Source: Aestuariibius insulae (GTDB taxonomy: Bacteria; Pseudomonadota; Alphaproteobacteria; Rhodobacterales; Rhodobacteraceae). Taken from it: DNA of 64,000 bases. Shown one piece after another: positions 1 through 10,400 of this stretch. The notes below the pieces were generated by a model. It was not told the origin of the DNA, made no database searches, and saw only the letters and a list, made by a program, of their open reading frames with translations. The translations under genes were made by a program, and so were the position numbers. Location: the NCBI RefSeq assembly GCF_040783535.2, contig NZ_JBFONW020000003.1, forward strand, positions 124,001-188,000, read 5' to 3'. Numbering within the stretch: the stretch's first letter is position 1; the number at the start of each line of letters is the position of its first letter.

Positions 1-16
1 CAGAAGAGGTCCATCC

Positions 17-2077
17 ATGTTTGTAATGCACGTCGCTTTGGGCGGCTGTTTCAAAGCTCCCCCCGTCGCGTATGGCCTGACCGAAGATACCGGGGGGCAT
101 ATCGCCTACGTTCTTGCCGCGGCGCAGGGCATGATCGGCCACTCTGACATCGACCGGGTCGAGGTCGTCACGCGGCGGTTTCAGGATAAGGCTTTGGGCG
201 ACATCTATTCATGTCCCCGGGAGCCTCTTTTGCCCGGTTGCGACATTGTCCGGCTGGCCACGAAGCAATCGGCCTATCTCTCAAAGGAGGCGCTCGAGGC
301 CGAACTGCCCAGCTTCACGGCTGCCCTGATCGATTACATCGGCGATCTTGAGCGAAAACCCGATGTGATCCACGCGCATTTCTCGGACGCCGCAGAGGCG
401 GCGCTGGAGGCGCGGCGGCGCTTCGGGATGAAAGTGCTCTATACGCCCCATTCGCTTCTTCTCGACAAGGTGGACTGCGCCGGGCCGGGCGCCCGGGCGG
501 GCGGCGCCCGGATGGCACGGGAGGCACGCGCGATTGCCGAGGCCGATGCCATCATCGTCTCGTCCCGGGACGAGGCCGAACGCCAGGTCGCCGCCTATGG
601 CGCGCAGGCCGAGGGCTGGACCCATTGCATTCCGCCCGGCGTTCCCGCCCGCCAGTCAGCGGCGGGCGCGGAAGATCGGGCAAGCGCCCTCATCTCGCCC
701 TTTCTGAACGACCCCTCCCGCCCCATCGTCCTTGCCGTGGCGCGCCCCGTGGAGAAGAAAAACCTCGGCGCGCTGGTCGAAGCCTTCGGCCAGGTCGAGG
801 AACTGCGAAACCGGGCCAATCTGGTGATCCTCGCAGGTCTCCGGCGCGATCTCAAAAGCGGATGCGCCGAACAGAACGGGGTCTTTGCGGATCTGCTGAA
901 CCGGATCGACCGACATGACCTTTATGGATCGGTCGCCTTGCCCAAACGCCACGAGATGGCCGATGTCAGCGCGCTTTACGACAGAGCCCGGCAGTCGCGC
1001 GGCGTCTTCGCGAACCCCGCCTTCGTCGAGCCCTTTGGCCTCACCCTGATCGAGGCCGCAGCCGCAGGACTGCCCGTGGTCGCGACCCGAAATGGCGGCC
1101 CGTCGAGCATCATCGAGACCATCGGCCATGGCCGGACAATCGATCCTGCCGACCCGGTCATGCTGGGCCGGGCCTGCCTTGACCTGATCCGCGATACGCG
1201 CGCATGGAACGACGCCTCTACCGCCGGGCTGTCCAATGTCGGCCGCTACTCCTGGCCCGCCTACGTGGAAAAGCTGATCGCGCTGGTCAAACGCCTCCCC
1301 CGTCAGGCCGCCTGGACAACGCAGGAGCGGGTGCTGCTTTGCAGCGATATCGACAATACGCTGACCGGCAATGCCGAAAGCAGCCGTCTTTTCGCCCGCT
1401 GGTCCGAGGCGACCGCGGTGCGGTTCGTCATCGCCACGGGCCGCTCCATCGGCGAGGCGCGGCGGGTGCTGGACAAATGGGCCTTGCCGCACCCGGAGGT
1501 CTGGATCACCTCCGTCGGATCCGAGATCTACAGCCCCGACCGGCGCGGCCGGCTGCGGCTGTCAAAGGATTGGTGCGCGCAGATCGGCGATGACTGGGAC
1601 CCCGCCGGCATCGAAAGGATCGCTGCGTCGGTCCCGGATCTCGCGCCGCAGCCGCATCTTGAGCAGCGACAGTTCAAGAGCAGCTATTTCGGCTCCGCCT
1701 CTGCGGCGAAGGCCCTGAACCGCCGCCTGACCGAGGCGGGTCTGAACGTCCGGGTGATCCATTCGCATAGCCGCCTTATCGACGTTGTGCCGCACCGCGC
1801 GGGAAAGGCGGCGGCGCTGGCCCATGTCGCACGCTCACTCGGCCTGACGCTGGCCGACTGCGTCGCGTGCGGAGATTCCGGCAATGATGTCGATATGCTG
1901 GAGGATGCAGGCCGGTCGATCATCGTCGCCAATGCCTCGTCCGAGCTCGATCATCTGACCCCCAACCAACGCTGCCTGCGCAGCCCTCTGGCCCATGCGG
2001 CAGGCGTTCTGCACGGTCTTGAGACGTTCGGCCTGACCGCGCCGCCCCGCGACCTCAAGAAGATTGCAGCGGAATGA
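17..2077 (+). CDS. Two-domain sucrose-phosphate-synthase-like protein (GT4 glycosyltransferase + HAD phosphatase)
   Basis: The N-terminal ~430 residues form a GT-B, family 4 glycosyltransferase of the sucrose-phosphate synthase type. The start has the glycine-rich LTEDTGGH loop, and the retaining-enzyme E-x7-E motif is at E338/E346 in FVEPFGLTLIEA. The C-terminal ~240 residues are a HAD-IIB phosphatase with motif I DIDNTLTG (about residue 444) and motif IV GDSGNDVDM. The HAD nucleophile and general acid Asp are both present, so the fusion could make and then dephosphorylate a sugar phosphate such as sucrose-6-phosphate or mannosylfructose-phosphate. The exact sugars cannot be read from sequence. 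The start is an ATG behind a purine-rich AGAGGT. The next gene overlaps by 4 bases (ATGA), so it is in an operon with two more glycosyltransferases. A role in compatible-solute or glycan synthesis is inferred. Confidence 0.85.
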   Translation: MFVMHVALGGCFKAPPVAYGLTEDTGGHIAYVLAAAQGMIGHSDIDRVEVVTRRFQDKALGDIYSCPREPLLPGCDIVRLATKQSAYLSKEALEAELPSFTAALIDYIGDLERKPDVIHAHFSDAAEAALEARRRFGMKVLYTPHSLLLDKVDCAGPGARAGGARMAREARAIAEADAIIVSSRDEAERQVAAYGAQAEGWTHCIPPGVPARQSAAGAEDRASALISPFLNDPSRPIVLAVARPVEKKNLGALVEAFGQVEELRNRANLVILAGLRRDLKSGCAEQNGVFADLLNRIDRHDLYGSVALPKRHEMADVSALYDRARQSRGVFANPAFVEPFGLTLIEAAAAGLPVVATRNGGPSSIIETIGHGRTIDPADPVMLGRACLDLIRDTRAWNDASTAGLSNVGRYSWPAYVEKLIALVKRLPRQAAWTTQERVLLCSDIDNTLTGNAESSRLFARWSEATAVRFVIATGRSIGEARRVLDKWALPHPEVWITSVGSEIYSPDRRGRLRLSKDWCAQIGDDWDPAGIERIAASVPDLAPQPHLEQRQFKSSYFGSASAAKALNRRLTEAGLNVRVIHSHSRLIDVVPHRAGKAAALAHVARSLGLTLADCVACGDSGNDVDMLEDAGRSIIVANASSELDHLTPNQRCLRSPLAHAAGVLHGLETFGLTAPPRDLKKIAAE

Positions 2078-3204
2078 GACCGTTCGGCTTTTTCGTTCAC
2101 CACCAGGGCAGGGGCCACGCAGAGCGTTGCGCCGCGCTCGCCAATGCCCTTCCGCCGGAGCGGCCGGTCACTCTCTTTTCGGCGCGCGCCGATATCTTCC
2201 CGCCCCTTAGATCCGGGATCGAGGTGCAGACGCTGCCATCCCTCTTCGAATGGCAAGGGCCGACACCGCCACCCTCCGGTCTTGCCGCTCACGACACGCC
2301 AGAGACGCTCCATTGCGCACCGCTAGGCTGGCCCGGCATCCGGTCCGCGATGGCCAAGCTCAGCGGATGGTGCGCCACCGCCGATCCCGAACTGCTGATC
2401 GTCGATGTCTCTGCCGAGATTGCGCAGCTGGCGCGCATCTGCAGCGTTCCGCATGTCTGCGTTCTGCAGCACGGCAGCCGGTCCGACCCGGGGCATCTGG
2501 CGGCCTATCGCGGGGCGGTCGGTCTTTTGGCACCCTATCACGAGGCCTTGGCGCAACCGGACTGGCCGGACTGGATGAGGACCAAGACCTGCTTTGCAGG
2601 CCATGTCGGAGCCTTGCCGCACCGGCTCGACAAGGCAACGGCCCGCCGCCGGATCGGTGTCGCAGAGAAGGCTCGCCTTGCTCTTGTCCTAACGGGTGGC
2701 GGCGGGTCCGGCCTGCATACCGCAGCACTTGGCGTCGGCGCACGCGCAACGCCGGACTGGCAGTGGATCACAGTCGGCCAGATCGAACGGGACTGGCATG
2801 CGACCGAGCCGGGCAACCTCGAACACCGCGGATGGGTCGATGAAGTGCACGCCTACATCGCGGCGGCCGATCTTGTCGTCTCCTCGACCGGGAACACGAC
2901 CTGCCATGATGTTTTGGCCGCCGGTGTGCCTTGGCTGGCGATCCCCGAATGGCGGTATTTCGACGAACAGGTCGAAAAGGCTCGCGCCCTGGACCGCGCC
3001 AAGGCAGCCCATGTGCTGCCCTATCTTCCCTCCTCCGCCGAGGCATGGCGGGAGGCGTTCGCGCAGACCGCGAAGATCCATTGCGCCAAGCGTCAGACCG
3101 ATCTGGCCAAGCCGGGCGCGGACGTCGCCGCCGGATGGCTCGACGCCCTCGCGACCCGGTGCTGGGCACAGCCGTCGCTGCCGCGCCCGATAGCGGCCGA
3201 ATGA
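2074..3204 (+). CDS. MurG/GT28-like glycosyltransferase
   Basis: A 376-residue GT-B type transferase. It opens with a short beta-strand and glycine/histidine loop (FFVHHQGRGHAERC), like UDP-sugar transferases of the MurG/UGT fold. In the C-terminal half, SSTGNTTCHDVLAAGVPWLAIP has the layout of the nucleotide-sugar binding loop of family 1/28 enzymes, and EWRYFDEQ follows where such enzymes hold the donor. No signal peptide or membrane segment is visible, so it is probably cytosolic or peripheral. It overlaps the preceding SPS-like gene by 4 bases and its stop overlaps a possible in-frame ATG of the next gene, indicating translational coupling. Donor and acceptor are unknown. Confidence 0.75.
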   Translation: MRPFGFFVHHQGRGHAERCAALANALPPERPVTLFSARADIFPPLRSGIEVQTLPSLFEWQGPTPPPSGLAAHDTPETLHCAPLGWPGIRSAMAKLSGWCATADPELLIVDVSAEIAQLARICSVPHVCVLQHGSRSDPGHLAAYRGAVGLLAPYHEALAQPDWPDWMRTKTCFAGHVGALPHRLDKATARRRIGVAEKARLALVLTGGGGSGLHTAALGVGARATPDWQWITVGQIERDWHATEPGNLEHRGWVDEVHAYIAAADLVVSSTGNTTCHDVLAAGVPWLAIPEWRYFDEQVEKARALDRAKAAHVLPYLPSSAEAWREAFAQTAKIHCAKRQTDLAKPGADVAAGWLDALATRCWAQPSLPRPIAAE

Positions 3205-3230
3205 CCCATCATATGAAGAAGGAGCCGCCC

Positions 3231-4157
3231 ATGTCGCAACTATCGGTGCTGACCATCGCGCGAGGACGCAACGCGCATCTGGCCAACATGATCGAAGGTC
3301 TGTGCCGTCAGAAGCAAATGCCGCGCGAGCTGGTTCTCGTGGCGATGCAGGATGACCTTTATCCGATCCCGCAGACGCCTTTCCCGGTGCGGCAGATCCG
3401 AATGCCCGGGGCGCATCTTCCGCTTGCCGCCGCCCGGAACGCGGCCGCCGCCGCCGCGACGGGGGACCGACTTGTCTTCCTCGATGTCGATTGCATCCCG
3501 GCCCCGAGCCTCATCGGGGATTACGACCGCAGGCTCGGCCATTTCGGCGGTCTGCTGATGGGAGAGGTGATGTATCTGCCGCGCGGCGCTGCCCAGCCGG
3601 GCTGGAGCTACGGGGCATTCGACCATGTTGCCGAGCGGCATTCGGATCGGCGCGGCCCCCCTGAGGACGGGCTGGATCTTTGCCGCGACTACCGCTGCTT
3701 CTGGTCGCTGAACTTTGCCCTTCACCGCCGTACCTTCGAGGATGTCGGCGGCTTTGACGAGCGCTTCACCGGCTATGGCGGGGAGGATACCGACTTTGGC
3801 AAGATGGTCGACCGGGCCGGTCACCCGATCGCCTGGATGGCGGGCGCCCGGGTCTATCATCAGTATCACCCGCACCATATGCCGCCCGTTCACCATCTCG
3901 ACAGTGTCCTGCGGAACGCTCAGCTTTTCGCGCAGAAATGGGGCTACCGGACGATGGAGCACTGGCTGCGCGCCTTCCGCCTCATGGGTCTTGTCGGCGA
4001 CGGACCGGACGGTCTGGTCGTTCTGCGGCGGCCCGGGGCCGATGACTTTGCCCTGACCAGTCAGGATGACGGCCAGCCTTACGTCAACACCGCAACGGTC
4101 CTGCGCTATCTGGAAGCCAGAGAGACGAGCGCCGCGTCCCCCATGGTGGCCGAATAG
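3231..4157 (+). CDS. Glycosyltransferase family 2 protein (galactosyltransferase-like C-terminus)
   Basis: A GT-A fold protein of 308 residues. The N-terminal half has the family 2 pattern VLTIARGRNAHL and a metal-binding acidic motif LDVDCI. The C-terminal half has GGFDERFTGYGGEDTDFG, the signature of the galactosyltransferase-type C-terminal domain, with the ED pair likely acting as catalytic base. I chose ATG 3231 because AAGGAG ends 7 bases before it. An in-frame ATG at 3201 overlaps the stop of the previous gene but has no such site, and the reading frame stays open much further upstream only as a shadow. It is the third gene of a glycosyltransferase operon. Acceptor unknown. Confidence 0.8.
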   Translation: MSQLSVLTIARGRNAHLANMIEGLCRQKQMPRELVLVAMQDDLYPIPQTPFPVRQIRMPGAHLPLAAARNAAAAAATGDRLVFLDVDCIPAPSLIGDYDRRLGHFGGLLMGEVMYLPRGAAQPGWSYGAFDHVAERHSDRRGPPEDGLDLCRDYRCFWSLNFALHRRTFEDVGGFDERFTGYGGEDTDFGKMVDRAGHPIAWMAGARVYHQYHPHHMPPVHHLDSVLRNAQLFAQKWGYRTMEHWLRAFRLMGLVGDGPDGLVVLRRPGADDFALTSQDDGQPYVNTATVLRYLEARETSAASPMVAE

Positions 4158-4163
4158 GAGCGA

Positions 4164-5324
4164 CTATCCCAAGGCAAGCTCGTGCGGCGCATACCGCACG
4201 CCCGGGCCTGCCTCAGAGAGCCCGTCCATCGCAAGCGCATAAAGCCGCTCGTAGCGTGTCACCATGGTCTCGATCGAAAACTGCTGCCTCGCGCGCGTAT
4301 GCACATCGGCGCGCGGGATCGCGAGCGCGGCTGGGATCGCCTTGGCCAGCGCCTCGGGACTGTCATCCTCCGCATAGGCTCCGCACGGGCCGATCACTTC
4401 GCGAACGGCGCCGTTGTCCAAAGCGGCGACCGGAACGCCGCAAGCCATGGCTTCGATGGCCGCCAGACCAAACGGCTCGTCCCAAAGCGGCGTGAACAGC
4501 AGAACCGAGGCTCGGCCAATCTCATGGGCGAGGCGCCGCATATCCAGATGCCCGCCATACCGGATAGCCCCGCCAAGATGCGGCTTCACCTCGGTCTCGT
4601 AATAATCGCGATGCTCGATCGTTCCGAAAAGCGTCAGCGGACAGCCCGCAAGCCGGGCCGCCCGGACGGCAACATGAACGCCCTTGGTCGGTGTGATCCG
4701 GCCCGCCCAGACGGCCTCTCCGGTCCCGTGCGGCTGATAGGGCCATGCGGACAGATCGATCCCGTTCGGGACGACATGCGCCTCTTTCGGCGGAGCGCTC
4801 CACCAGGCGGCCAGTTGCCTGCGCGATGTGACCGTGGCTTGGCACCAGGGCGCGAGGCTGTCCTGCATCGCCCGCCGCAACGCCCCGAAAGGCGGCACAT
4901 GAAGAGAGGTAAGCATCGGACGATGCGCCTGCCGCCCCAACCGGGGCGGGAACCGGTGCAGACTGTTGTTGTGGATGATGTCGAACTCTCCCGTTCGCAG
5001 GATCCTGGATCCTCGGGCGAACGCATCGTCCAGATGGGTGTTGAGCGCGTCGGTCCCGTGGAAGTCATGCCAGGGGAAATCCCTGTCGTAATGCTCCGCT
5101 ACGATGGGAGCGAGCCTGAACCGCTCGTCGCTGTCGCCCGACGCAACCAGCGTGACGTCGTGGCCCCGGCCGGTCAACGCGTCAGCCAGGCTCCAGGCAT
5201 GGGCTTCCATGCCGCCCATGAAGGGGCGCCGGATGGGATGCCGGATATGGGCGACGACCGCGATCCTCAACCGTTTCGGGCGGGACGCGGAGGAGGGAGG
5301 TCGAGAAAGGGATTGAGGCTGCAT
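4164..5324 (-). CDS. Glycosyltransferase family 4 protein
   Basis: A 386-residue GT-B transferase converging on the family 2 gene with a gap of only 6 bases. The N-terminus carries IAVVAHIRHP followed by FMGGMEAHAWSLADAL, the glycine-rich acceptor loop of family 4. The C-terminal domain has EPFGLAAIEAMACGVPVAA, the E-x7-E retaining motif and donor site. The first ~18 residues are low-complexity and outside the fold, so a later start near LRIAVVAH is possible. No strong ribosome site is visible before ATG 5324. It lies beside three other sugar transferases, so a shared glycan or glycoside pathway is likely. Sugar specificity is unknown. Confidence 0.78.
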   Translation of the reverse strand: MQPQSLSRPPSSASRPKRLRIAVVAHIRHPIRRPFMGGMEAHAWSLADALTGRGHDVTLVASGDSDERFRLAPIVAEHYDRDFPWHDFHGTDALNTHLDDAFARGSRILRTGEFDIIHNNSLHRFPPRLGRQAHRPMLTSLHVPPFGALRRAMQDSLAPWCQATVTSRRQLAAWWSAPPKEAHVVPNGIDLSAWPYQPHGTGEAVWAGRITPTKGVHVAVRAARLAGCPLTLFGTIEHRDYYETEVKPHLGGAIRYGGHLDMRRLAHEIGRASVLLFTPLWDEPFGLAAIEAMACGVPVAALDNGAVREVIGPCGAYAEDDSPEALAKAIPAALAIPRADVHTRARQQFSIETMVTRYERLYALAMDGLSEAGPGVRYAPHELALG

Positions 5325-5684
5325 TCAGACCAACGACAGCGCCCCCGTTCCGGATGCGTTCCCGAGGCCAATCCACTTTAGGATCGCTGCCGAAAAGGAT
5401 CGCCAAGGAAAATTTCGAATACAATCCAGATGCTTAAAGATCATTCCTCATGCGCAACCTGCGCCCGCTTTCAGAACGCCTGCCTGCACCCCATTCGAAA
5501 GACTTGATCGGGCCGGGCGCGGTCGCTTACATCCTCCCTGGGAAGACAGGGCGATGGCGTCGCCGCCGACCGCGGTCGAATCTTCCCCCATGATCCCCAT
5601 CCTGTACGCCGGGATTTCGCCTTGGCCTGCGGCGCCGGTGGACAACCCCCCGGACCCCCGCGGCGGGCGACGTGAAAAAGGTGT
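5325..5684. other. Intergenic region, divergent promoter space
   Basis: About 360 bases between the minus-strand glycosyltransferase and the creatinase gene. It must hold promoters for both. An AT-richer patch lies near 5380-5445. I see no convincing ORF, hairpin or repeat here. Confidence 0.4.
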
Positions 5685-6935
5685 ATGACGATGGACAAAT
5701 CCACAGATCCCGCAGGCGCAACGCAACGTCCCGACTTCTACCGCTTCCACCAGGGCGAGAAGACCTTGCCCTTCGCAGACGCCGAATACGAGGCGCGCCT
5801 GACCGGGCTTCGCAAAAGCATGGCGGAGCTAGGCGTCGAGGCCTGCATCCTGACATCCATGCATAACATCGCCTACTATTCCGGCTTTCTTTATTGCGCG
5901 TTCGGCCGGCCCTATGCGCAAGTCGTAACCGCCGAGGACAGCGTGACCTTCAGCGCTGGCATCGATGCTGCACAGCCTTGGAGACGCGGCTACGGCGACA
6001 ACATCACCTACACCGATTGGCGGCGGAACAACTACTGGCGCGCGATCCTCTCGGTGACGGGATCGGGCCGGGTTATCGGGTTCGAGGGCGATCATCTGTC
6101 GATCGCGCAGATGGGTTTGCTCGATGACAGTCTGGCGCCCCGCGACAAGATCGATATCGCGCCCGCCACGATGCGCCAGCGTCTGCACAAATCTCCTGCC
6201 GAGCTTGAGCTAATCCGGGCGGGGGCGGCGACGGCCGATATCGGCGGATATGCGATCCGGGACGCGATCAAGGCCGGGGCGCGCGAGATCGATGTCGCGA
6301 TCGCCGGTCGCGACGCGATGGAGCTCGAGATTGCACGGCGCTTCCCTCAGGCCGAATACCGCGACACCTGGGTCTGGTTCCAGTCGGGTCTGAACACCGA
6401 TGGAGCGCATAATCCGGTCACCGCGCGCCAGCTCGAACCGGGCGATATCCTGTCGCTCAACACCTTCCCGATGATTTCGGGCTACTACACGGCGCTCGAG
6501 CGGACGCTGTTTCTGGACAGCGTCGACGAGGCCAGCCTCGCCGTCTGGAGCGCCAATGTCGCCGCCCATGAATACGGGATGAGCCTTCTTCGCCCCGGCA
6601 ATTCCTGCGCGGAGGTCACCCACAAGATCAACGCCTTCTTCGAAGAGCGCGATCTTCTGCAATATCGCACATTCGGCTACGGCCATTCCTTCGGCGTGCT
6701 AAGCCACTATTATGGCCGCGAGGCGGGGCTCGAGCTGCGCGAGGATGTCGACACGGTTCTGGAGCCCGGGATGGTCATCTCGATGGAGCCGATGCTGACG
6801 ATCCCACACGACCAGCCCGGAGCGGGTGGCTACCGCGAACATGACATCCTGATCATGACCGAAGACGGAGCCGAAAACATCACCGGCTTTCCCTATGGGC
6901 CCGATCACAATGTGATCGGATCGCCGCAGATCTAG
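5685..6935 (+). CDS. Creatinase (creatine amidinohydrolase), M24 family
   Basis: A 416-residue pita-bread fold protein that closely follows Pseudomonas creatinase along its whole length, including FLYCAFGRPYA, WFQSGLNTDGAHNPVT, LERTLFLD, FGYGHSFG, HYYGREAGLELRED and PGAGGYREHDIL. The residues matching the catalytic His232, Glu262 and Glu358 of the Pseudomonas enzyme are present as His242, Glu272 and Glu368. Unlike Xaa-Pro aminopeptidases of this fold, the metal ligands are not complete, as in true creatinases. It should hydrolyse creatine to sarcosine and urea in the cytosol. The start is ATG 5685 (a second ATG lies 6 bases on), preceded by an AAAAAGG site. No sarcosine oxidase or creatininase gene is beside it, so it is an isolated degradation gene here. 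Confidence 0.9.
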   Translation: MTMDKSTDPAGATQRPDFYRFHQGEKTLPFADAEYEARLTGLRKSMAELGVEACILTSMHNIAYYSGFLYCAFGRPYAQVVTAEDSVTFSAGIDAAQPWRRGYGDNITYTDWRRNNYWRAILSVTGSGRVIGFEGDHLSIAQMGLLDDSLAPRDKIDIAPATMRQRLHKSPAELELIRAGAATADIGGYAIRDAIKAGAREIDVAIAGRDAMELEIARRFPQAEYRDTWVWFQSGLNTDGAHNPVTARQLEPGDILSLNTFPMISGYYTALERTLFLDSVDEASLAVWSANVAAHEYGMSLLRPGNSCAEVTHKINAFFEERDLLQYRTFGYGHSFGVLSHYYGREAGLELREDVDTVLEPGMVISMEPMLTIPHDQPGAGGYREHDILIMTEDGAENITGFPYGPDHNVIGSPQI

Positions 6936-6986
6936 GATATGGCCCCGCGCGCCGATCACCAGCGCGCTAAGGCAGACTGGCCCGGA

Positions 6987-7373
6987 CTACCGGTACATCG
7001 CCTCGTAAAGCGTGATGTGGATCTGTGATCCGGCCTCGGGCCGGGCGCTTCCGCGTGCCAGAAGCCAGCCGTCCTCGCGTTCAAGGCGCGCCACGATCTG
7101 CAGGCTGGGAGAGGTGAGATCCCAATCCTCATCTGGTGCGAGGGTAAAGGCAATTCTGTCTGTCTTGCCGCTGCTCTGGATATATAGATCCGCCGCCTCC
7201 ATGCCTGACGGTCCTGTCGCGGGATCCTTCAGATAGATCGCGATCCGCCCCTCAGGAAGCGCCGCGCCGCTATCTAGACCGATATCGCCTCGTAGATCCG
7301 GCGCCTGAGCGAAGGCGGAACTGCCCAGCAGCGCGGCGATCGCCGCGGCCTTGGCGGGTGTCTGGTAGGTCAT
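6987..7373 (-). CDS. Secreted small protein, YbaY/YscW-like
   Basis: A 128-residue exported protein. ATG 7373 is chosen over the longer frame because AGAAGGAGG lies just upstream and the product then starts with a clean signal peptide ending near SSAFAQA. The mature part is a single beta-rich domain with RIAIYLKDP, IAFTLAPDEDW and LQIVARLEREDGWLLARGSA. This order resembles the YscW/YbaY domain (a short beta-sandwich of outer-membrane lipoproteins), but there is no lipobox Cys. It sits just downstream of the large M10/RTX gene on the same strand and may be cotranscribed. Family assignment is tentative. Confidence 0.6.
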   Translation of the reverse strand: MTYQTPAKAAAIAALLGSSAFAQAPDLRGDIGLDSGAALPEGRIAIYLKDPATGPSGMEAADLYIQSSGKTDRIAFTLAPDEDWDLTSPSLQIVARLEREDGWLLARGSARPEAGSQIHITLYEAMYR

Positions 7374-7453
7374 CGAATTCGCCTCCTTCTGAAAATGGGT
7401 GGCCGGATCGCGGGAATGGGGAGGGACCATAGCCCCTCCCCGCAACGGGCCGC

Positions 7454-10400
7454 TTAGATGATCACGAAATCATCCGCCGTCAGCGCAAGATCCGTTTCGA
7501 CCCGTGCGAATTGCACCGCCTCGGCCTCGCCTGAGCCGTCCACATCATAGGACAACGTGCCATCATCGGTATCATAGATGATCCGGTCATCGGCATCGAG
7601 GCTCTCGCCCCGGGCGCTCGAATGGAACGCGCCAAAGGACAAAGCGCCGTCCTCGCCCAGCTCTGTAAAGATGAAGCTGTCGAGCAGGATCAGATCCTCG
7701 GCGACTTCGAAATCCCGGATCCGGTCGACATTGTCCTCCCCAAGCTCCGTCGAGAAGCGGAACGAGTCCTCTCCGGCGCCGCCGGTCAGGACATCATCGC
7801 CCAGACCGCCATCCAGAAGGTCGCTGCCGCGTCCGCCGTTCAGCCGGTCATCACCAGCCTCTCCGGGCTGCGCAGGCTCCGGCGGGAATTCAACCGACAC
7901 GTTGAGCGTGTAGGTTGATCCTTCCGGAATGGCCTCCGTCCAGCCACCTTCTTGGGATTCAGGCGTCCAGCTGCCTTCGAGGATATAGTAGGTCCCTGTC
8001 TCCTGAACGACGTGGACGGTGCTGGAATCGCGGATGCTGGTCGATCCGGGATCGCCGCCGCCGTCATCGTTCTGAGCGACGATATTGCCATCCTCGTCAA
8101 GCAGCCTGACCCAGCTGTCATGGACATTAGGATCCTCGATACCATCGATATCGATGGAGATCACCGTCCCGGCCGCCAGCTCGATGCTGTAATAGGCGCC
8201 CAGACCGTTACCCGTCGCATTGACGGTTGTGTGCGGAACGGTCGTGGAGTCGAAGATGTTCGGATCCTCGGTTAGCGAGAAGTTGTCCGAAATATCGAAG
8301 GCCGTCTCAATCGAGTTGTTCGCCGCATCGGCGTCAAGCGTCGTATAGCCTGTGCCCATGCCCAGCATGATCGGTGTTCCGTCCTGATAGGCGAAATCGC
8401 CAAGCAGGACATCATCCCCGCCTCCGCCGCGCAGAACATCGTCGCCGCCCTGTCCGGTCAGCACGTTGGCCGCCCGATCACCTCGGATCCGGTCGTCAAA
8501 GCCCGATCCCGACAGGTTTTCGATCGAAACGTAAGTGTCGCCTTCGGACCCGCCGTCCCGTAGCCTCAGATCGACGCCGCTGCTCGCATCGGAGTAGTCG
8601 GCCGTATCCTGGCCCCTTCCGCCATTGAGCAGATCGGCGCCGACGCCGCCGGTCAGGGTGTCGTCCCCGCTGCCGCCGGACAGCTCATTGACCTGATCGT
8701 CGCCGATCAGCCAATCGTCATGGAAGGATCCGACCACATTCTCGATCTCGGCCAGAATGTCGTTCCGGATCACAGTGCCCCGGCCGACGATCTGCGCCGG
8801 ACCGGTGGCATCGCCCCCGCTCGCGGTGCCCTCGGCCAGGTTCACCGTCACCCCGCCATCGCTGCCCGCATAATCGACCGTATCGATCCCGTCGCCGCCG
8901 TTCATGTAGTCCTGACCGGCGCCGCCGATAATGTAGTCATCCCCGTCTTCGCCATAGAGGATGTCGCCATCCCGGCCACCATCGAGCATGTCGTCCCCGG
9001 CGCCGCCGGTGAAGTAATCTCCACCGCCCTGACCCCAGAAATGATTGTCCGCGTCATTGCCGACAAAACGGTCGATCCGGTCGTCCGAGCCGATGAGGTT
9101 TTCGATACTGTCGAACGTATCGCCCGAGGCGGTGCCTCCGCTGGCCACGTTTGTCTCCAGATTGACGAGCAACTGGAATGGGCTCTCCCGGCTATAATCG
9201 ACCGTGTCGCTGCCCGCGCCGCCCCGGAAGACGTCCATGCCGTCCTGACCGCTCAGAACATCATCGCCATCCCCGCCGTCGAGAATATCGTTCCCCGCGC
9301 CGCCAAGGATCGTGTCATTGCCGCCGCCGCCATAGAGCGTGTCATTGCCATCATCGCTCTCGGTCTGATCCTCCAGATCGGCGATGGCGATCGTGTTGTT
9401 GATATCGCGGCTGGCCAACGTGTCCCGGCCCCCGATGATCAGGTCATCTCCGTCAAATCCAAAGATCGTATCGCCGCCCGCGCCGCCTTCGAGCGTCTCG
9501 CTGGTGCCATCCCCGAAGATGAGGCTGGTCAGTGTGTTGTCGCCCGCGCTGGGCTGGGGCTCTTCTCCACCGGTATCCGGCTGATACGCAGTCCCGTCCG
9601 CATAGATGATCGTCTCGACATTCTCGATCTCGCCAATGTCGATATCGTCGGACAGAACGATGACGGTGTCGTTTCCGCCATTGGCCTCCTCGCGGACGAT
9701 ATCGTCGATGGAGTCGACGAAGTAGATATCGTCCCCACCGCCGCCAGCCATCCGGTCCGCACCTTCACGCCCGTCAAGGGTATTGGCGCCGTCATTGCCG
9801 ATCAGGATATCGTCATGCGCGCTGCCGATACCGCTTTCGATGTAGTATTCTGTCTCGTCCTCGTTATGACCGTCAAAGATCGACACGTTGTTATTGTGCC
9901 CATTGACGCTCGAAAACTGCCCGGCGCGCAGATCCAGAATGGTCCCTTCGGTCGAGCCCGAGAAATCCACTATGTCGTAGCCGCCGGTATCGTGGATGAC
10001 AAAGCCGATATCCCGCTGCATCCCGGTCGAGGTCAGCTCGTAGCCGTATTCGGTGCTGTTGAACCCATAGACATTGTCGCCGGTGTTGAGGTCGATGACC
10101 TCGTAGGTCCGTTCTCCGTTCTCGTCGACAGTGGAGAAATAGGTGCGAATGACAGCTTCGATATCCCCCATCATCGGGGTCGCAGCGGACCAACGACTGC
10201 CTTCACCAACATCGATCCCGTCGAAATAGGACATGACGCTGTATTGCTGGCGGTCGTAGATCCAGGTCGCGTTGTTCAGGTAATTGATCTGCACGCCGCC
10301 CGGACCGCTGTAATTGTAAAGACCGGGATGGTTCAGGCCGAATTCATGGCCCAGCTCGTGAATGAACGTATCGAAGACGTAGCCGCCGATATCCGTCAGG

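Noticed and set aside
2931..3230. Upstream extension of the family 2 glycosyltransferase frame
   Set aside because: It lies inside the preceding transferase gene in another frame and ends before the well-placed AAGGAG and ATG 3231.
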